Shown here one piece after another: positions 23,013-30,919 of a stretch of DNA of 64,000 nt. The notes under the pieces are model-generated. The model saw only the letters and a list, made by a program, of their open reading frames with translations. It did no database searches and was not told where the DNA came from. The stretch's first letter is position 1. Each line of letters opens with the position of its first letter. Position numbers and translations under genes: made by a program. This stretch comes from an uncultured Clostridia bacterium (GTDB lineage Bacteria > Bacillota > Clostridia > Oscillospirales > Oscillospiraceae), in NCBI GenBank assembly GCA_945877365.1, contig CAMCRV010000007.1, positions 1 to 64,000 on the forward strand. Direction: 5' to 3'.

Positions 23013-23828
23013 ATGATGGATCGGATTATTGCCGTCAATTCCAACTGCTACCACGGCTACTCCATTGAGGAGGCCATTGCCGGTATCAAGGCCGCAGGCT
23101 TTCACTACATCGAGCTCACTGCCACCAAGGGCTGGACGGAGCATGTTTTCCCCGACCAGAGCTTTGAGCGGCTGCTGGAGGTGAAGGATCTTCTGGATGA
23201 GGCCGGGCTGATTCCCTTTGCCATGAGCGGCCACACCAACCTGATGGACAAGGAGCGGATTGGCGACTTCGTGAAGAACATCCGCCTTGCCCACTTCTTC
23301 GGGGCAAAGTACATCGTCTCCTCCATCGGCGAGGCTCACCTGAAGGACAACGCCGTGGCCTCCAATGAGGTGGTGGCGGAGCATATCCGGGGCTTCCTGC
23401 CGTATCTGGAAAAATACGACATGATTCTGGTGCTGGAGGTTCACGGCGACCATGGCACCGGCGTGATTCTGAAGCAGATTGCACAGCTGGTGGGTTCCGA
23501 CCGGGTTCGGGTGAACTACGACACCGCCAACGCCATCTTCTACGGCGATGTGGATGTGGTGGAGGATCTGGGTCAGTGCATGGACAAGGTGGGCTACATC
23601 CACCTGAAGGAAAAGGCCGGCGGCCGTCAGGAGTGGGACTTCCCGGCACTGGGCAAGGGCTATGTGCCCTTCCCGGAGCTGTTTGCCATGCTGGAAAAAG
23701 CCGGAAATTCCAGCCCCTTCTCCATTGAGATTGAGTTCACCGCCGCAGGAGCCAGGGATCTGGCCGAGGTGAATCAGGCCGTTCTGGACTCCGCCCAATA
23801 CCTGAAGGCACAGGGCTTCGTCCTTTAA
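23013..23828 (+). CDS. Sugar phosphate isomerase/epimerase-type TIM barrel (second)
   Basis: This 271-aa TIM-barrel protein comes 12 bases after the first, behind AGGAGAG. Likely active-site residues are in LVLEVHGDHGTG, VRVNYDTANAIF, YIHLKEKAGG and FSIEIEF. It is only distantly like its neighbour, so the two probably do different steps (for example epimerisation and dehydration or cleavage). The order oxidoreductase-epimerase-epimerase resembles cyclitol and keto-glycoside pathways. Confidence 0.9.
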   Translation: MMDRIIAVNSNCYHGYSIEEAIAGIKAAGFHYIELTATKGWTEHVFPDQSFERLLEVKDLLDEAGLIPFAMSGHTNLMDKERIGDFVKNIRLAHFFGAKYIVSSIGEAHLKDNAVASNEVVAEHIRGFLPYLEKYDMILVLEVHGDHGTGVILKQIAQLVGSDRVRVNYDTANAIFYGDVDVVEDLGQCMDKVGYIHLKEKAGGRQEWDFPALGKGYVPFPELFAMLEKAGNSSPFSIEIEFTAAGARDLAEVNQAVLDSAQYLKAQGFVL

Positions 23829-23872
23829 CTTTGCAGGCTTGTCGGGTTAACGCAGCAGGGACGCAAATTGTT

Positions 23873-24047
23873 ATTTATCAAATTGACAATTGAAAATTGA
23901 TAATTGACAATGATGGTGTCCCTGCGGGACAATTGAAAAAATCCGTTCATTTCCGTGCGTTTCTTTTTCATTCATCCCGAAGGGATTCCGCAATTGTCCA
24001 TTGTCAATTGTTAATTGTCAATTCGGCGAAGCCGATTAATTCCAATT
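23873..24047. repeat. Dispersed GACAATT-type repeat element, copy A5
   Basis: Left arm aaattgacaattgaaaattg, palindromes gtccctgcgggac and tcccgaaggga, right arm of attgtcaattgttaattgtc type and terminal ttcggcgaagccgattaatt. It is closely similar to A1 throughout. It fills the 306-base gap between the second TIM-barrel gene and the second oxidoreductase gene. Confidence 0.85.
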
Positions 24048-24134
24048 TTCCCGTCTGCTGAGTCAGGACGAAATGCAGGAAACTTTTTTCAGGGGCGGGC
24101 CAATGGTTCGCCCCAACGCTTTTTGGAGGTAACT

Positions 24135-25115
24135 ATGAAAACACTGAAAATCGGCATCGTTGGCGGCGGCGGCATGGGTCGGGTGCACTTCGCCAACTGG
24201 AAGGCCATCGAGGATGCTCAGGTGGTGGCTCTGTGCGACAACGCCCCCAACGCCCCGGACACTGCCGCCCAGTGGGGCGTGCCCCTGTACGCTTCCATCA
24301 CGGAGATGGTAAACGCCTGCGCTCTGGATGTGGTGGATATCTGCACTCCCACCTTCCTGCATCACGACATGGTGCTGGAAAGCCTGAATCTGGGAATGGA
24401 CACCATCTGCGAAAAGCCCATTGCCCTGAATTACGCCGACGCGAAGGAAATGCTGGACACGGCAGATGCAAAGGGCTGCCACCTGTACATCGCTCAGGTC
24501 TTGCAATTCACCAAGGAAATTCAGGCACTGCACACTCTGGTGGAAACGGAGGAATACGGCAAGGTGCTGGATGCCAGCTTCGAGCGGCTGTCCGCGGCTC
24601 CCCGGTGGGCCGTGGGGGGATGGCTGTTCGACAAGACCAAGTCCGGCCTGCTGCCCTTTGACCTGCACATCCACGATCTGGATGTCATCGTCTCTCTGTT
24701 CGGCAAGCCCCAGAGCTTTACCGTGAACAGCTGCCGGGGCCGGGACAAGGGCTACGCCGAGCATCTTCGCATCGACTACAACTACGGCGACAAGCATGTC
24801 AACGGTGAGGCTGCCTGGTTCAACGCCGACAGCCCCTGGACGGCTCGCTGGAGGGTCTATTTTGAAAACGCCGTGGTGATTAACGACGGCAGCACTATGA
24901 CCGCCTACAGCTTTGACGCGCCGCCCAGAGTATTTGACACCAAGGATGAGGTGGAGATCTCCACCGGCATCAATGTGCCCCCCTGCGGCTGGTATTACAA
25001 CGAGCTGAAGCATTTTGCCCAGTGCATCCGGGAGGGCAAGCCCACTGCCTATGTCACCCGGGAGCAGCTGCTTACGGTTATGGAAATTCTGGAGGAGGTC
25101 AGCAAATGGACATAA
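24135..25115 (+). CDS. Gfo/Idh/MocA-family oxidoreductase (second)
   Basis: This 326-aa enzyme starts KTLKIGIVGGGGMGRVHF (NAD-binding Rossmann) and has DTICEKPIALNY. The region LLPFDLHIHDLDVIVSLFG is the Asp/His catalytic helix of the family. TTTTGGAGG precedes the ATG at 24135. It is clearly different from the first oxidoreductase. A pathway that oxidises at one step and reduces back at a later one would explain a pair. Confidence 0.92.
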   Translation: MKTLKIGIVGGGGMGRVHFANWKAIEDAQVVALCDNAPNAPDTAAQWGVPLYASITEMVNACALDVVDICTPTFLHHDMVLESLNLGMDTICEKPIALNYADAKEMLDTADAKGCHLYIAQVLQFTKEIQALHTLVETEEYGKVLDASFERLSAAPRWAVGGWLFDKTKSGLLPFDLHIHDLDVIVSLFGKPQSFTVNSCRGRDKGYAEHLRIDYNYGDKHVNGEAAWFNADSPWTARWRVYFENAVVINDGSTMTAYSFDAPPRVFDTKDEVEISTGINVPPCGWYYNELKHFAQCIREGKPTAYVTREQLLTVMEILEEVSKWT

Positions 25116-25858
25116 AGGCATATTTTCACCGCATCGGATTGGAGCTGCCGGAGGATCTGACTCCCAACTCCGCACTGCTGCGCCAGCTGCATCTGGCGCA
25201 CTGCACCACGGTGCCCTATGAAAATCTGGACATGATACGGGGAATTCCCACCTCTTTGGAGGAAGATGCCCTGTTTCACAAAATCGTGGAGGAGGGCAGG
25301 GGAGGCCTGTGCTTCGAGCTCAACGGCAGCTTCGGCAATCTTCTGCGGGCACTGGGATATCAGGTGACGGACTACGCCGCCCGGTATCTGAGAGGGGAGA
25401 GCACCTTGCCCATGCGCCGCCATCGGGTGCTGAAGGTGGAAGCCACCGATGGCATCTGGCTGTGCGATGTGGGCATCGGCGAGGTGTGCCAGCGGGAGCC
25501 TGTCAAACTGGAGGAAGGTCTGGTACAGGAGCAGTTCGGAGAGAGCTACAAGCTGGAAAAGGAGGATTTTCTGGGCTGGGTGCTCTGGGATCTGTACAAG
25601 GGCAGCTGGCGGAAATTCTATTCCTTCACGGAGGAGCCCCAGCTGGAGGTGGACTACATCGCTCCCAACTTCTATTGCGAACAGCACCCGGAATCTCCCT
25701 TCAATAAGAAGGAGATGTTCGCCGTGAAGACACTGGAGGGACGGAAGACGCTGGACGGGAATCTGTACAAGGAGTTTCGTAGCGGCGCGGTCACGGCAAA
25801 GGAGCTGACCGAGGCCGAAATGCCGGAGGCCTACGCAGTCTTTGGGCTGAAATATTGA
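25106..25858 (+). CDS. Arylamine N-acetyltransferase
   Basis: This 250-aa enzyme of the NAT family transfers acetyl from acetyl-CoA to arylamines or hydrazines. The Cys-His-Asp triad is visible: Cys in GRGGLCFELN, His in RRHRVLKVEA and Asp in WLCDVGIG. The ATG at 25106 overlaps the end of the upstream oxidoreductase by 10 bases and follows GGAGGAGG. Cotranscription with sugar genes is unusual. It may acetylate an amino group released from an imported glycoside, or simply hitchhike. Confidence 0.92.
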   Translation: MDIKAYFHRIGLELPEDLTPNSALLRQLHLAHCTTVPYENLDMIRGIPTSLEEDALFHKIVEEGRGGLCFELNGSFGNLLRALGYQVTDYAARYLRGESTLPMRRHRVLKVEATDGIWLCDVGIGEVCQREPVKLEEGLVQEQFGESYKLEKEDFLGWVLWDLYKGSWRKFYSFTEEPQLEVDYIAPNFYCEQHPESPFNKKEMFAVKTLEGRKTLDGNLYKEFRSGAVTAKELTEAEMPEAYAVFGLKY

Positions 25859-25864
25859 GAAAAA

Positions 25865-25902
25865 ACATGGGCAGTACAGCGTTAAAACTGTACTGCCCAT
25901 GT
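25865..25902. terminator. Bidirectional terminator
   Basis: ACATGGGCAGTACAG and CTGTACTGCCCATGT form a perfect 15-bp stem with A-rich and T-rich flanks. It serves the ABC operon on the plus strand and ridA on the minus strand. Confidence 0.9.
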
Positions 25903-25918
25903 TCATTTTCGGAATGGA

Positions 25919-26287
25919 TTATTCTGCGGCGATGGCTTCAATCTCACACAGCACGCCCTTGGGCAGAGCCTTGACGGCGACGCAGCTCCGGGCCGGCTTG
26001 GAGACAAAATACTTTGCATAAACCTCATTGAAGGCGGCAAAGTCGCCCATATCTGCCAGGAAGCAGGTGGTCTTGATTACCTTGCCGAAGCCAGAGCCTG
26101 CGGCCTCCAGAATGGCACCCACATTGCGGCAGCTCTGGTCAGCCTGGGCTGCGATGCCCTCGGGAATCTGGCCGCTGACGGGGTCCACGGGAATCTGACC
26201 GGAGGTGAAGACGAAGCCGTTTACGGCATAGCCCTGGGAATAGGGGCCGATGGCGCCGGGAGCCTTGGTGGTTTCCAATACAGTCAT
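25919..26287 (-). CDS. ridA: RidA family reactive-intermediate deaminase
   Basis: This 122-aa protein hydrolyses reactive enamine/imine intermediates released by PLP enzymes. Family marks are GPYSQGYAV, FTSGQIPVDP, the catalytic Arg in ARSCVAVKALPKG and the closing CEIEAIA. The start at 26287 has AAGGAGA 6-7 bases upstream. It is monocistronic, with its own terminator at 25865. Confidence 0.96.
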   Translation of the reverse strand: MTVLETTKAPGAIGPYSQGYAVNGFVFTSGQIPVDPVSGQIPEGIAAQADQSCRNVGAILEAAGSGFGKVIKTTCFLADMGDFAAFNEVYAKYFVSKPARSCVAVKALPKGVLCEIEAIAAE

Positions 26288-26350
26288 AGAAATTCTCCTT
26301 TTCATTTGATAGATTTCTTGCGCCCCTGGGGCGGGGATGACAGATAGATA

Positions 26351-26563
26351 AATTGTTATTTGTGGGGATGCCCCCACGGGCAATGCGAGCCTTCGCCCGG
26401 GTGATAATCTTTCCATCCTTTGGGCACGCCCGGTTCGTTTTTGCGGTGGTGGTCTGTTCTATATAACCTACGCAGTTCCGGTCGAGGGGCCCAAAGGATG
26501 TGGATTGTCTACCCGCAGTCCGTAACGCATTGTCAGCGGCGACTCGCCGCCAAATTCCAATTT
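26351..26563. repeat. Dispersed non-coding repeat, family D copy 2
   Basis: Nearly identical to 775-987 over its full length, in the same orientation. It fills most of the gap 26288-26586, which is otherwise empty. Confidence 0.9.
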
Positions 26564-26586
26564 GCAGGACAGGTTCAGGGTTTCGG

Positions 26587-27816
26587 CTACACCACCTGAA
26601 ACAGGTAGAATTTCAGATAGTCCGTCTCCGGGACATTCCACAGGACGGGGTGATCCGGCGCCTGCTGGCGGGCTTCGATCTGCCGCAGCTCCACCCCGGC
26701 GTCCAAGGCGGCGGAGCGGAGCATCCGCACGAACTGCTCCGAGGGCATGAAGTGGCTGCAGGAGGCCGTAGCGAAGTAGCCGCCCCGGGGAAGCAGCTTC
26801 AAAGCCCGGAGGTTGATCTCCTTGTAGCCCCGCTGGGCGCTGTCCACGGTTTTCCGGGACTTGGTGAAGGCCGGAGGATCCAGAATGATGAAGTCATAGG
26901 GCTTGCCCCCCTGCTCTGCCAGTTTGGGCAGCAGATCAAAGACATCGGCGGTGACGAAATCCATCCGATCCTCCAGACCGTTGCGGATGGCGTTGGCTCT
27001 TGCCATTTCGATGGCGGAGGCGGAGATGTCCACCGCCGTCACATGGGCTGCGCCTCCCATGGCGGCGTTCAGGGCGAAGGAGCCGGTGTGGGTGAAGCAG
27101 TCCAGCACCCGCCTGCCCCGTGCCAGTCGCGCCACTGCCAGACGGTTGTATTTCTGATCCAGAAAGAAGCCGGTTTTCTGGCCGTTTTCCACATCCACCC
27201 GGTAGAAAATTCCGTTTTCGCAGATTTCCGTCACGGGGCTTTCCGGCACCGGCTCTCCATCCAGAGGGAACCAGCCCTTGTTCTGTTCCAGCCCCTCCAG
27301 TGCCCGGATGGCAACATCGTTGCGCTCAAAAATGCCCCGGATTTCCTGCCCGTCCTGCCGCAGCACCTTCACCAGCAGGGGAAAGAGCATGGGCTTGAGC
27401 CGCTCCATGCCGGCGGACAGGGTCTGGGTCACCAGCAGGTCGGAAAACCTGTCCACCGTCAGTCCCGGGAAGCCGTCGGCCTCCCCGAAAATCACGCGGC
27501 AGCAGGAGAGGTCTGAACCCATGACCGTCTTGCGGTAGTCCCAGGCGTACTGGATTCTGCGCTGCCAGAAGGCTTCGTCGAACCGGTCGTTGGCGTTCCG
27601 GGAGACGAGGCGAACCCGGATTTTGCTCTGGCGGCTGAGAAAGCCGGTGCCCAGATATTTGCCCTTCTCGCTGACGGCGTCCACCAGCGCGCCGTTTTCA
27701 CAGCTGCCCTCCTCCCGGATTACCTCGTCGGCGTAGATCCAGGGATGCCCCTGCTCCACCCAGCGTGTCCCCTTGGGAGTGATGAGAAACCGGGGATAGC
27801 TTCGCTCTGCTTTCAT
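26587..27816 (-). CDS. Class I SAM-dependent rRNA methyltransferase (RlmI-like)
   Basis: This 409-aa protein has an N-terminal PUA RNA-binding domain (about 5-80) and a C-terminal Rossmann methyltransferase. SAM-binding residues are in VLDCFTHTGSFALNAA and VTAVDIS; the motif IILDPPAFTKS is typical of the 23S rRNA m5C methyltransferase group. The ATG at 27816 follows AAAGGACGA. An upstream in-frame start would add 14 polar residues. Confidence 0.92.
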   Translation of the reverse strand: MKAERSYPRFLITPKGTRWVEQGHPWIYADEVIREEGSCENGALVDAVSEKGKYLGTGFLSRQSKIRVRLVSRNANDRFDEAFWQRRIQYAWDYRKTVMGSDLSCCRVIFGEADGFPGLTVDRFSDLLVTQTLSAGMERLKPMLFPLLVKVLRQDGQEIRGIFERNDVAIRALEGLEQNKGWFPLDGEPVPESPVTEICENGIFYRVDVENGQKTGFFLDQKYNRLAVARLARGRRVLDCFTHTGSFALNAAMGGAAHVTAVDISASAIEMARANAIRNGLEDRMDFVTADVFDLLPKLAEQGGKPYDFIILDPPAFTKSRKTVDSAQRGYKEINLRALKLLPRGGYFATASCSHFMPSEQFVRMLRSAALDAGVELRQIEARQQAPDHPVLWNVPETDYLKFYLFQVV

Positions 27817-27871
27817 AAAAGAATCGTCCTTTTCCCATTTTTGGTCAGTATACCACACCGCGCCCCAAAAG

Positions 27872-27906
27872 AAAAGCCCCCGCCGTTCAAAAAAAGACGG
27901 CGGGGG
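27872..27906 (-). terminator. Terminator of the nucleotide-sugar dehydratase gene
   Basis: On the minus strand, CCCCCGCCG pairs with CGGCGGGGG, followed by CTTTTCTTTT, 10 bases past the stop at 27916. Confidence 0.85.
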
Positions 27907-27915
27907 AATGGAAAG

Positions 27916-29859
27916 TTATTTGGAGGTCAGGAGCTGGGGAGCCTCGGCCTGGGCATTTACCTCGTCCGGGGAGCGGTAGGTGGGAACCACCTGCTTCAGC
28001 GCCTGACGGACTGCCTCGTCGCTGCCGGATGCACAGGCGGAGCGCAGCACCTCCAGCCGGGTGTTCAGCGCATCTGCGGTCAGGGGGGTGTCCTTCTCGA
28101 TGAAGATCAGCCGGTTTTCCGTCCGGGTCATGCTCTCGGTTTTCACCAGCAGCTCCTCGTACAGCTTCTCACCGGGACGCAGGCCGGTTTCCACGATCTC
28201 GATGCCCTTGACCCCGGACAGCCGGATCATGCTCTCCGCCAGATCCAGAATTTTCACGGGCTGACCCATGTCCAGCACAAACAGCTCGCCGTTTTTCGCC
28301 ATGGCGCCGGATTCCAGCACCAGCTGGCTGGCCTCGGGGATGGTCATGAAGTAGCGGATGATCCGTCTGTCCGTCAGGGTGATGGGGCCGCCCCCGGCGA
28401 TCTGCTTCTTGAACAGGGGGATGACGGAGCCGGCAGAGCCCAGCACATTGCCGAACCGGGTGGCGCTGTATTTCACCTGCCCCCAGGTGCCGGCGCTCTG
28501 GACGATCATCTCACACATCCGCTTGGTGGCGCCCATGACATTGGTGGGATTCACCGCCTTGTCGGTGGAGACCATCATAAACCGCTCTACGGAAAACGCC
28601 TCGCACAGCTCCACCAGCAGCTGGGTGCCGAAGACATTGTTCTCCACGGCCTCGATGCAGTTGTGCTCCATCAGGGGCACATGCTTGTGGGCGGCGGCGT
28701 TGATGACGATCTGGGGGCGGTAGGTTGCAAACACCCGGGTCATGGAGCTGCGGCTGGTGATGGAGCAGATCTCCACCTGAAGATCCAGCCTGCCGCCGCA
28801 GGCGATGCGCAGCTCCTGCTGGATGTCGTAGGCGCCGTTTTCATAGATGTCCAGCACGATAATCTGCTTCGGCTCCATCTTTGCCAGCTGGCGGCACAGC
28901 TCTGAGCCGATGGAACCGCCGCCGCCGGTGATGAGAATCACCTTGCCCCGGTAGTAGGCGTTGGTTTTTTCGTTGGATATCACCACGGGCTTGCGGAACA
29001 GCAGCTCCTCCACATCGAATTCCCGGAGGCGGCGCTTGCCCCCGGCGGACTGCATCATGGGGTAGTCGTAGACCTTGATCTTGTAGCCTGCCTGGGAATA
29101 GGTGGCGTAGAGCTTCTTCTGCTCCTCGTCCGTCAGGTGGGGGATGGCGAAGACCACCTCCTGCACCTCAAAGGCCTTCAGCCGGGAGATGCTGGCCTCG
29201 CTTTCCAGCAGCACGGGGATGCCGTGGATCTCCCGCCCGGCCTTCTCCCTGCTCACATCGATGAAGCACCGGGGGATATAGGAGGCAGAGGGATTGGCCA
29301 TCAGCTCCTCTGCCAGGGTCACACCCACCCGGCCGGCGCCGATGATGGCAATTTTGATTTTGTGGACATCGTTGCCCTCCGGCAGCTCGATCTTTGCGCC
29401 GCCGAAGATCCGCAGCAGCAGATTCAGGAAACGGCCGTAGGAGGTCTGGGTGTTGCCGCACTTGTAGGCATAGCGGTAGATCATCCGGATGGCCAGGGCG
29501 CCCAGCAGATTCATGCAGGCGATGGACAGCAGCCGGGCAAAGGTGATCAGCTCAATCCGCACGAACATGGGCAGGGTCAGCTCAATCAGCAGATTCAGGG
29601 CGAAGGCGCAGCCATCCACAAACAGCAGCCGGATATAGCACTGGATGCCGCCGTAGCGCCAGATCTGCTGGTAGATCCCCCCCACAAGCCGGGCGGAGAA
29701 CACGCAGAAAAAGGAGATGGCACTGTGGGTCAGGATGCCCCTCAGGGAGAGGTTGTCCATGCTTCGATACAGCACCAGCAGCAGCAGATCCACGAACAGC
29801 AGCACCAGCGCGTCGTAGACCATCAGCTGCCATTTTATCTTGAAATCAGGATGTTTCAT
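27916..29859 (-). CDS. Membrane-bound nucleotide-sugar 4,6-dehydratase (FlaA1/CapD/PglF-type)
   Basis: This 647-aa protein has four N-terminal membrane helices (about 10-125), a middle CoA-binding-like Rossmann domain (KIAIIGAGRVGVTLAEEL) and a C-terminal SDR domain with ITGGGGSIGSELCRQL. The catalytic stretch STDKAVNPTNVMGATKR has Met in place of the usual SDR Tyr, as in PglF-type UDP-GlcNAc 4,6-dehydratases. It would make UDP-4-keto-6-deoxy sugars for surface glycans, perhaps those of the 41.6-47.8 kb locus. A TTG one codon upstream is an equally possible start. Confidence 0.93.
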   Translation of the reverse strand: MKHPDFKIKWQLMVYDALVLLFVDLLLLVLYRSMDNLSLRGILTHSAISFFCVFSARLVGGIYQQIWRYGGIQCYIRLLFVDGCAFALNLLIELTLPMFVRIELITFARLLSIACMNLLGALAIRMIYRYAYKCGNTQTSYGRFLNLLLRIFGGAKIELPEGNDVHKIKIAIIGAGRVGVTLAEELMANPSASYIPRCFIDVSREKAGREIHGIPVLLESEASISRLKAFEVQEVVFAIPHLTDEEQKKLYATYSQAGYKIKVYDYPMMQSAGGKRRLREFDVEELLFRKPVVISNEKTNAYYRGKVILITGGGGSIGSELCRQLAKMEPKQIIVLDIYENGAYDIQQELRIACGGRLDLQVEICSITSRSSMTRVFATYRPQIVINAAAHKHVPLMEHNCIEAVENNVFGTQLLVELCEAFSVERFMMVSTDKAVNPTNVMGATKRMCEMIVQSAGTWGQVKYSATRFGNVLGSAGSVIPLFKKQIAGGGPITLTDRRIIRYFMTIPEASQLVLESGAMAKNGELFVLDMGQPVKILDLAESMIRLSGVKGIEIVETGLRPGEKLYEELLVKTESMTRTENRLIFIEKDTPLTADALNTRLEVLRSACASGSDEAVRQALKQVVPTYRSPDEVNAQAEAPQLLTSK

Positions 29860-30040
29860 CAAAAGTTACTTCCTCGTTGGATTTCCCGGGCTCAGAACTG
29901 CCGGGCTAACAGCATTCTCGCCCATTATAGAGCATATGCGAAATAAAATCAACCGCAAACAACTGCAAAAGAGAAAAGGAGCCGACAAAAGAGAGCCTGA
30001 ACAGGACTGGAAAAGAAGCAAAATCCCGGAAATGGGAAAT

Positions 30041-30163
30041 CCTGTCATCCTGAGCATAGCGACCAAAGGGAGCGAAGCCGAAGGATCTTCCCACGAATCC
30101 GCTGCTTAGCAGTATCGAAATCCGAAGATCCTTCGACTCGCTGCGCTCGCTCAGGATGACAGA
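30041..30163. repeat. REP-like repeat, family C copy 2
   Basis: Starts cctgtcatcctgagc and ends gctcaggatgacag as an inverted repeat around two gaaggatc/gatccttc arms. It lies in the gap 29860-30226. Confidence 0.85.
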
Positions 30164-30177
30164 TCTCTATCCTTGCG

Positions 30178-30211
30178 CAAAAATGGGCGTGCTGCATTTT
30201 GCAACACGCCC
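30178..30211 (-). terminator. Terminator of the kdpDE unit
   Basis: On the minus strand, GGGCGTGTTGC pairs with GCAGCACGCCC, followed by ATTTTT, 15 bases past the kdpE stop. Confidence 0.85.
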
Positions 30212-30226
30212 GCAAATCCTATGGCA

Positions 30227-30919
30227 TTATTCCACCTTCAGCATCCGGTAGCCGATGCCGATGTGGGTCTGGATGTACTGGGTATCCGGGTCTTTTTCCA
30301 GCTTTTTCCGCAGAGTGGCCATGTGTACCCGGAGAGAGGCCATGTCGCTTTCCCAGCTGCTGCCCCAGATTTTGCCCGTCAGGTAGGTGTGGGTCAGAAC
30401 CTTTCCGGCGTCCCGGGCCAGCAGGCACAGCAGCTTGTATTCCGTGGGGGTCAGCTTCAGCTCCTGCCCGTCCAGATAGGCGCAGCCCGCGCCAAAGTCG
30501 ATGGTGAGCTTTCCGTTGCGGAACACCGCCTCGGCGGCAGAGCCCTGCAGGGCAGAAAGACGCCGCTGCGTTGCCCGGAGCCGCGCCAGCAGCTCGGCAA
30601 CGGAGAAGGGCTTGGTGAGATAGTCGTCGGCTCCGGCATCCAGCGCGGCGATTTTATCCGCATCCTCACTCCGGGCGCTGATGACGATAATGGGCATCAA
30701 AGACCAGGAGCGGATCCGGCGGATCACCTCCACTCCGTCCAGATCCGGCAGCCCCAGATCCAGCAGAATGATGTCCGGCTGGCTGGCGGCGGCGTGGCTC
30801 AGGGCGGTCTCCCCATTGGGGGCGGTGAGGTAGCGGTAATCGTTGGCCTTCAGGGCGGTGCAGATCAGGTTGCGGACGGTGGCGTCGTCCTCCACCACCA
30901 GAAGCAGGGGCTTATTCAT
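30227..30919 (-). CDS. kdpE: Response regulator KdpE (OmpR family)
   Basis: This 230-aa protein has a receiver domain (about 4-115) with acidic pocket VVEDD, phospho-Asp in IILLDLGLPDLDG and Lys in YLTKPF. A winged-helix DNA-binding domain (about 130-228) follows, with LTPTEYKLLCLLA. The ATG at 30919 overlaps the end of kdpD by 8 bases. It is the closest family match for potassium-responsive control. No kdpFABC pump is nearby, so trkA may be the target. Confidence 0.92.
   Translation of the reverse strand: MNKPLLLVVEDDATVRNLICTALKANDYRYLTAPNGETALSHAAASQPDIILLDLGLPDLDGVEVIRRIRSWSLMPIIVISARSEDADKIAALDAGADDYLTKPFSVAELLARLRATQRRLSALQGSAAEAVFRNGKLTIDFGAGCAYLDGQELKLTPTEYKLLCLLARDAGKVLTHTYLTGKIWGSSWESDMASLRVHMATLRKKLEKDPDTQYIQTHIGIGYRMLKVE

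Noticed and set aside
21020-25115. Canonical inositol (iol) operon
   Set aside because: iolB, iolC, iolD and iolJ homologues are missing; only generic oxidoreductase and TIM-barrel families are shared.
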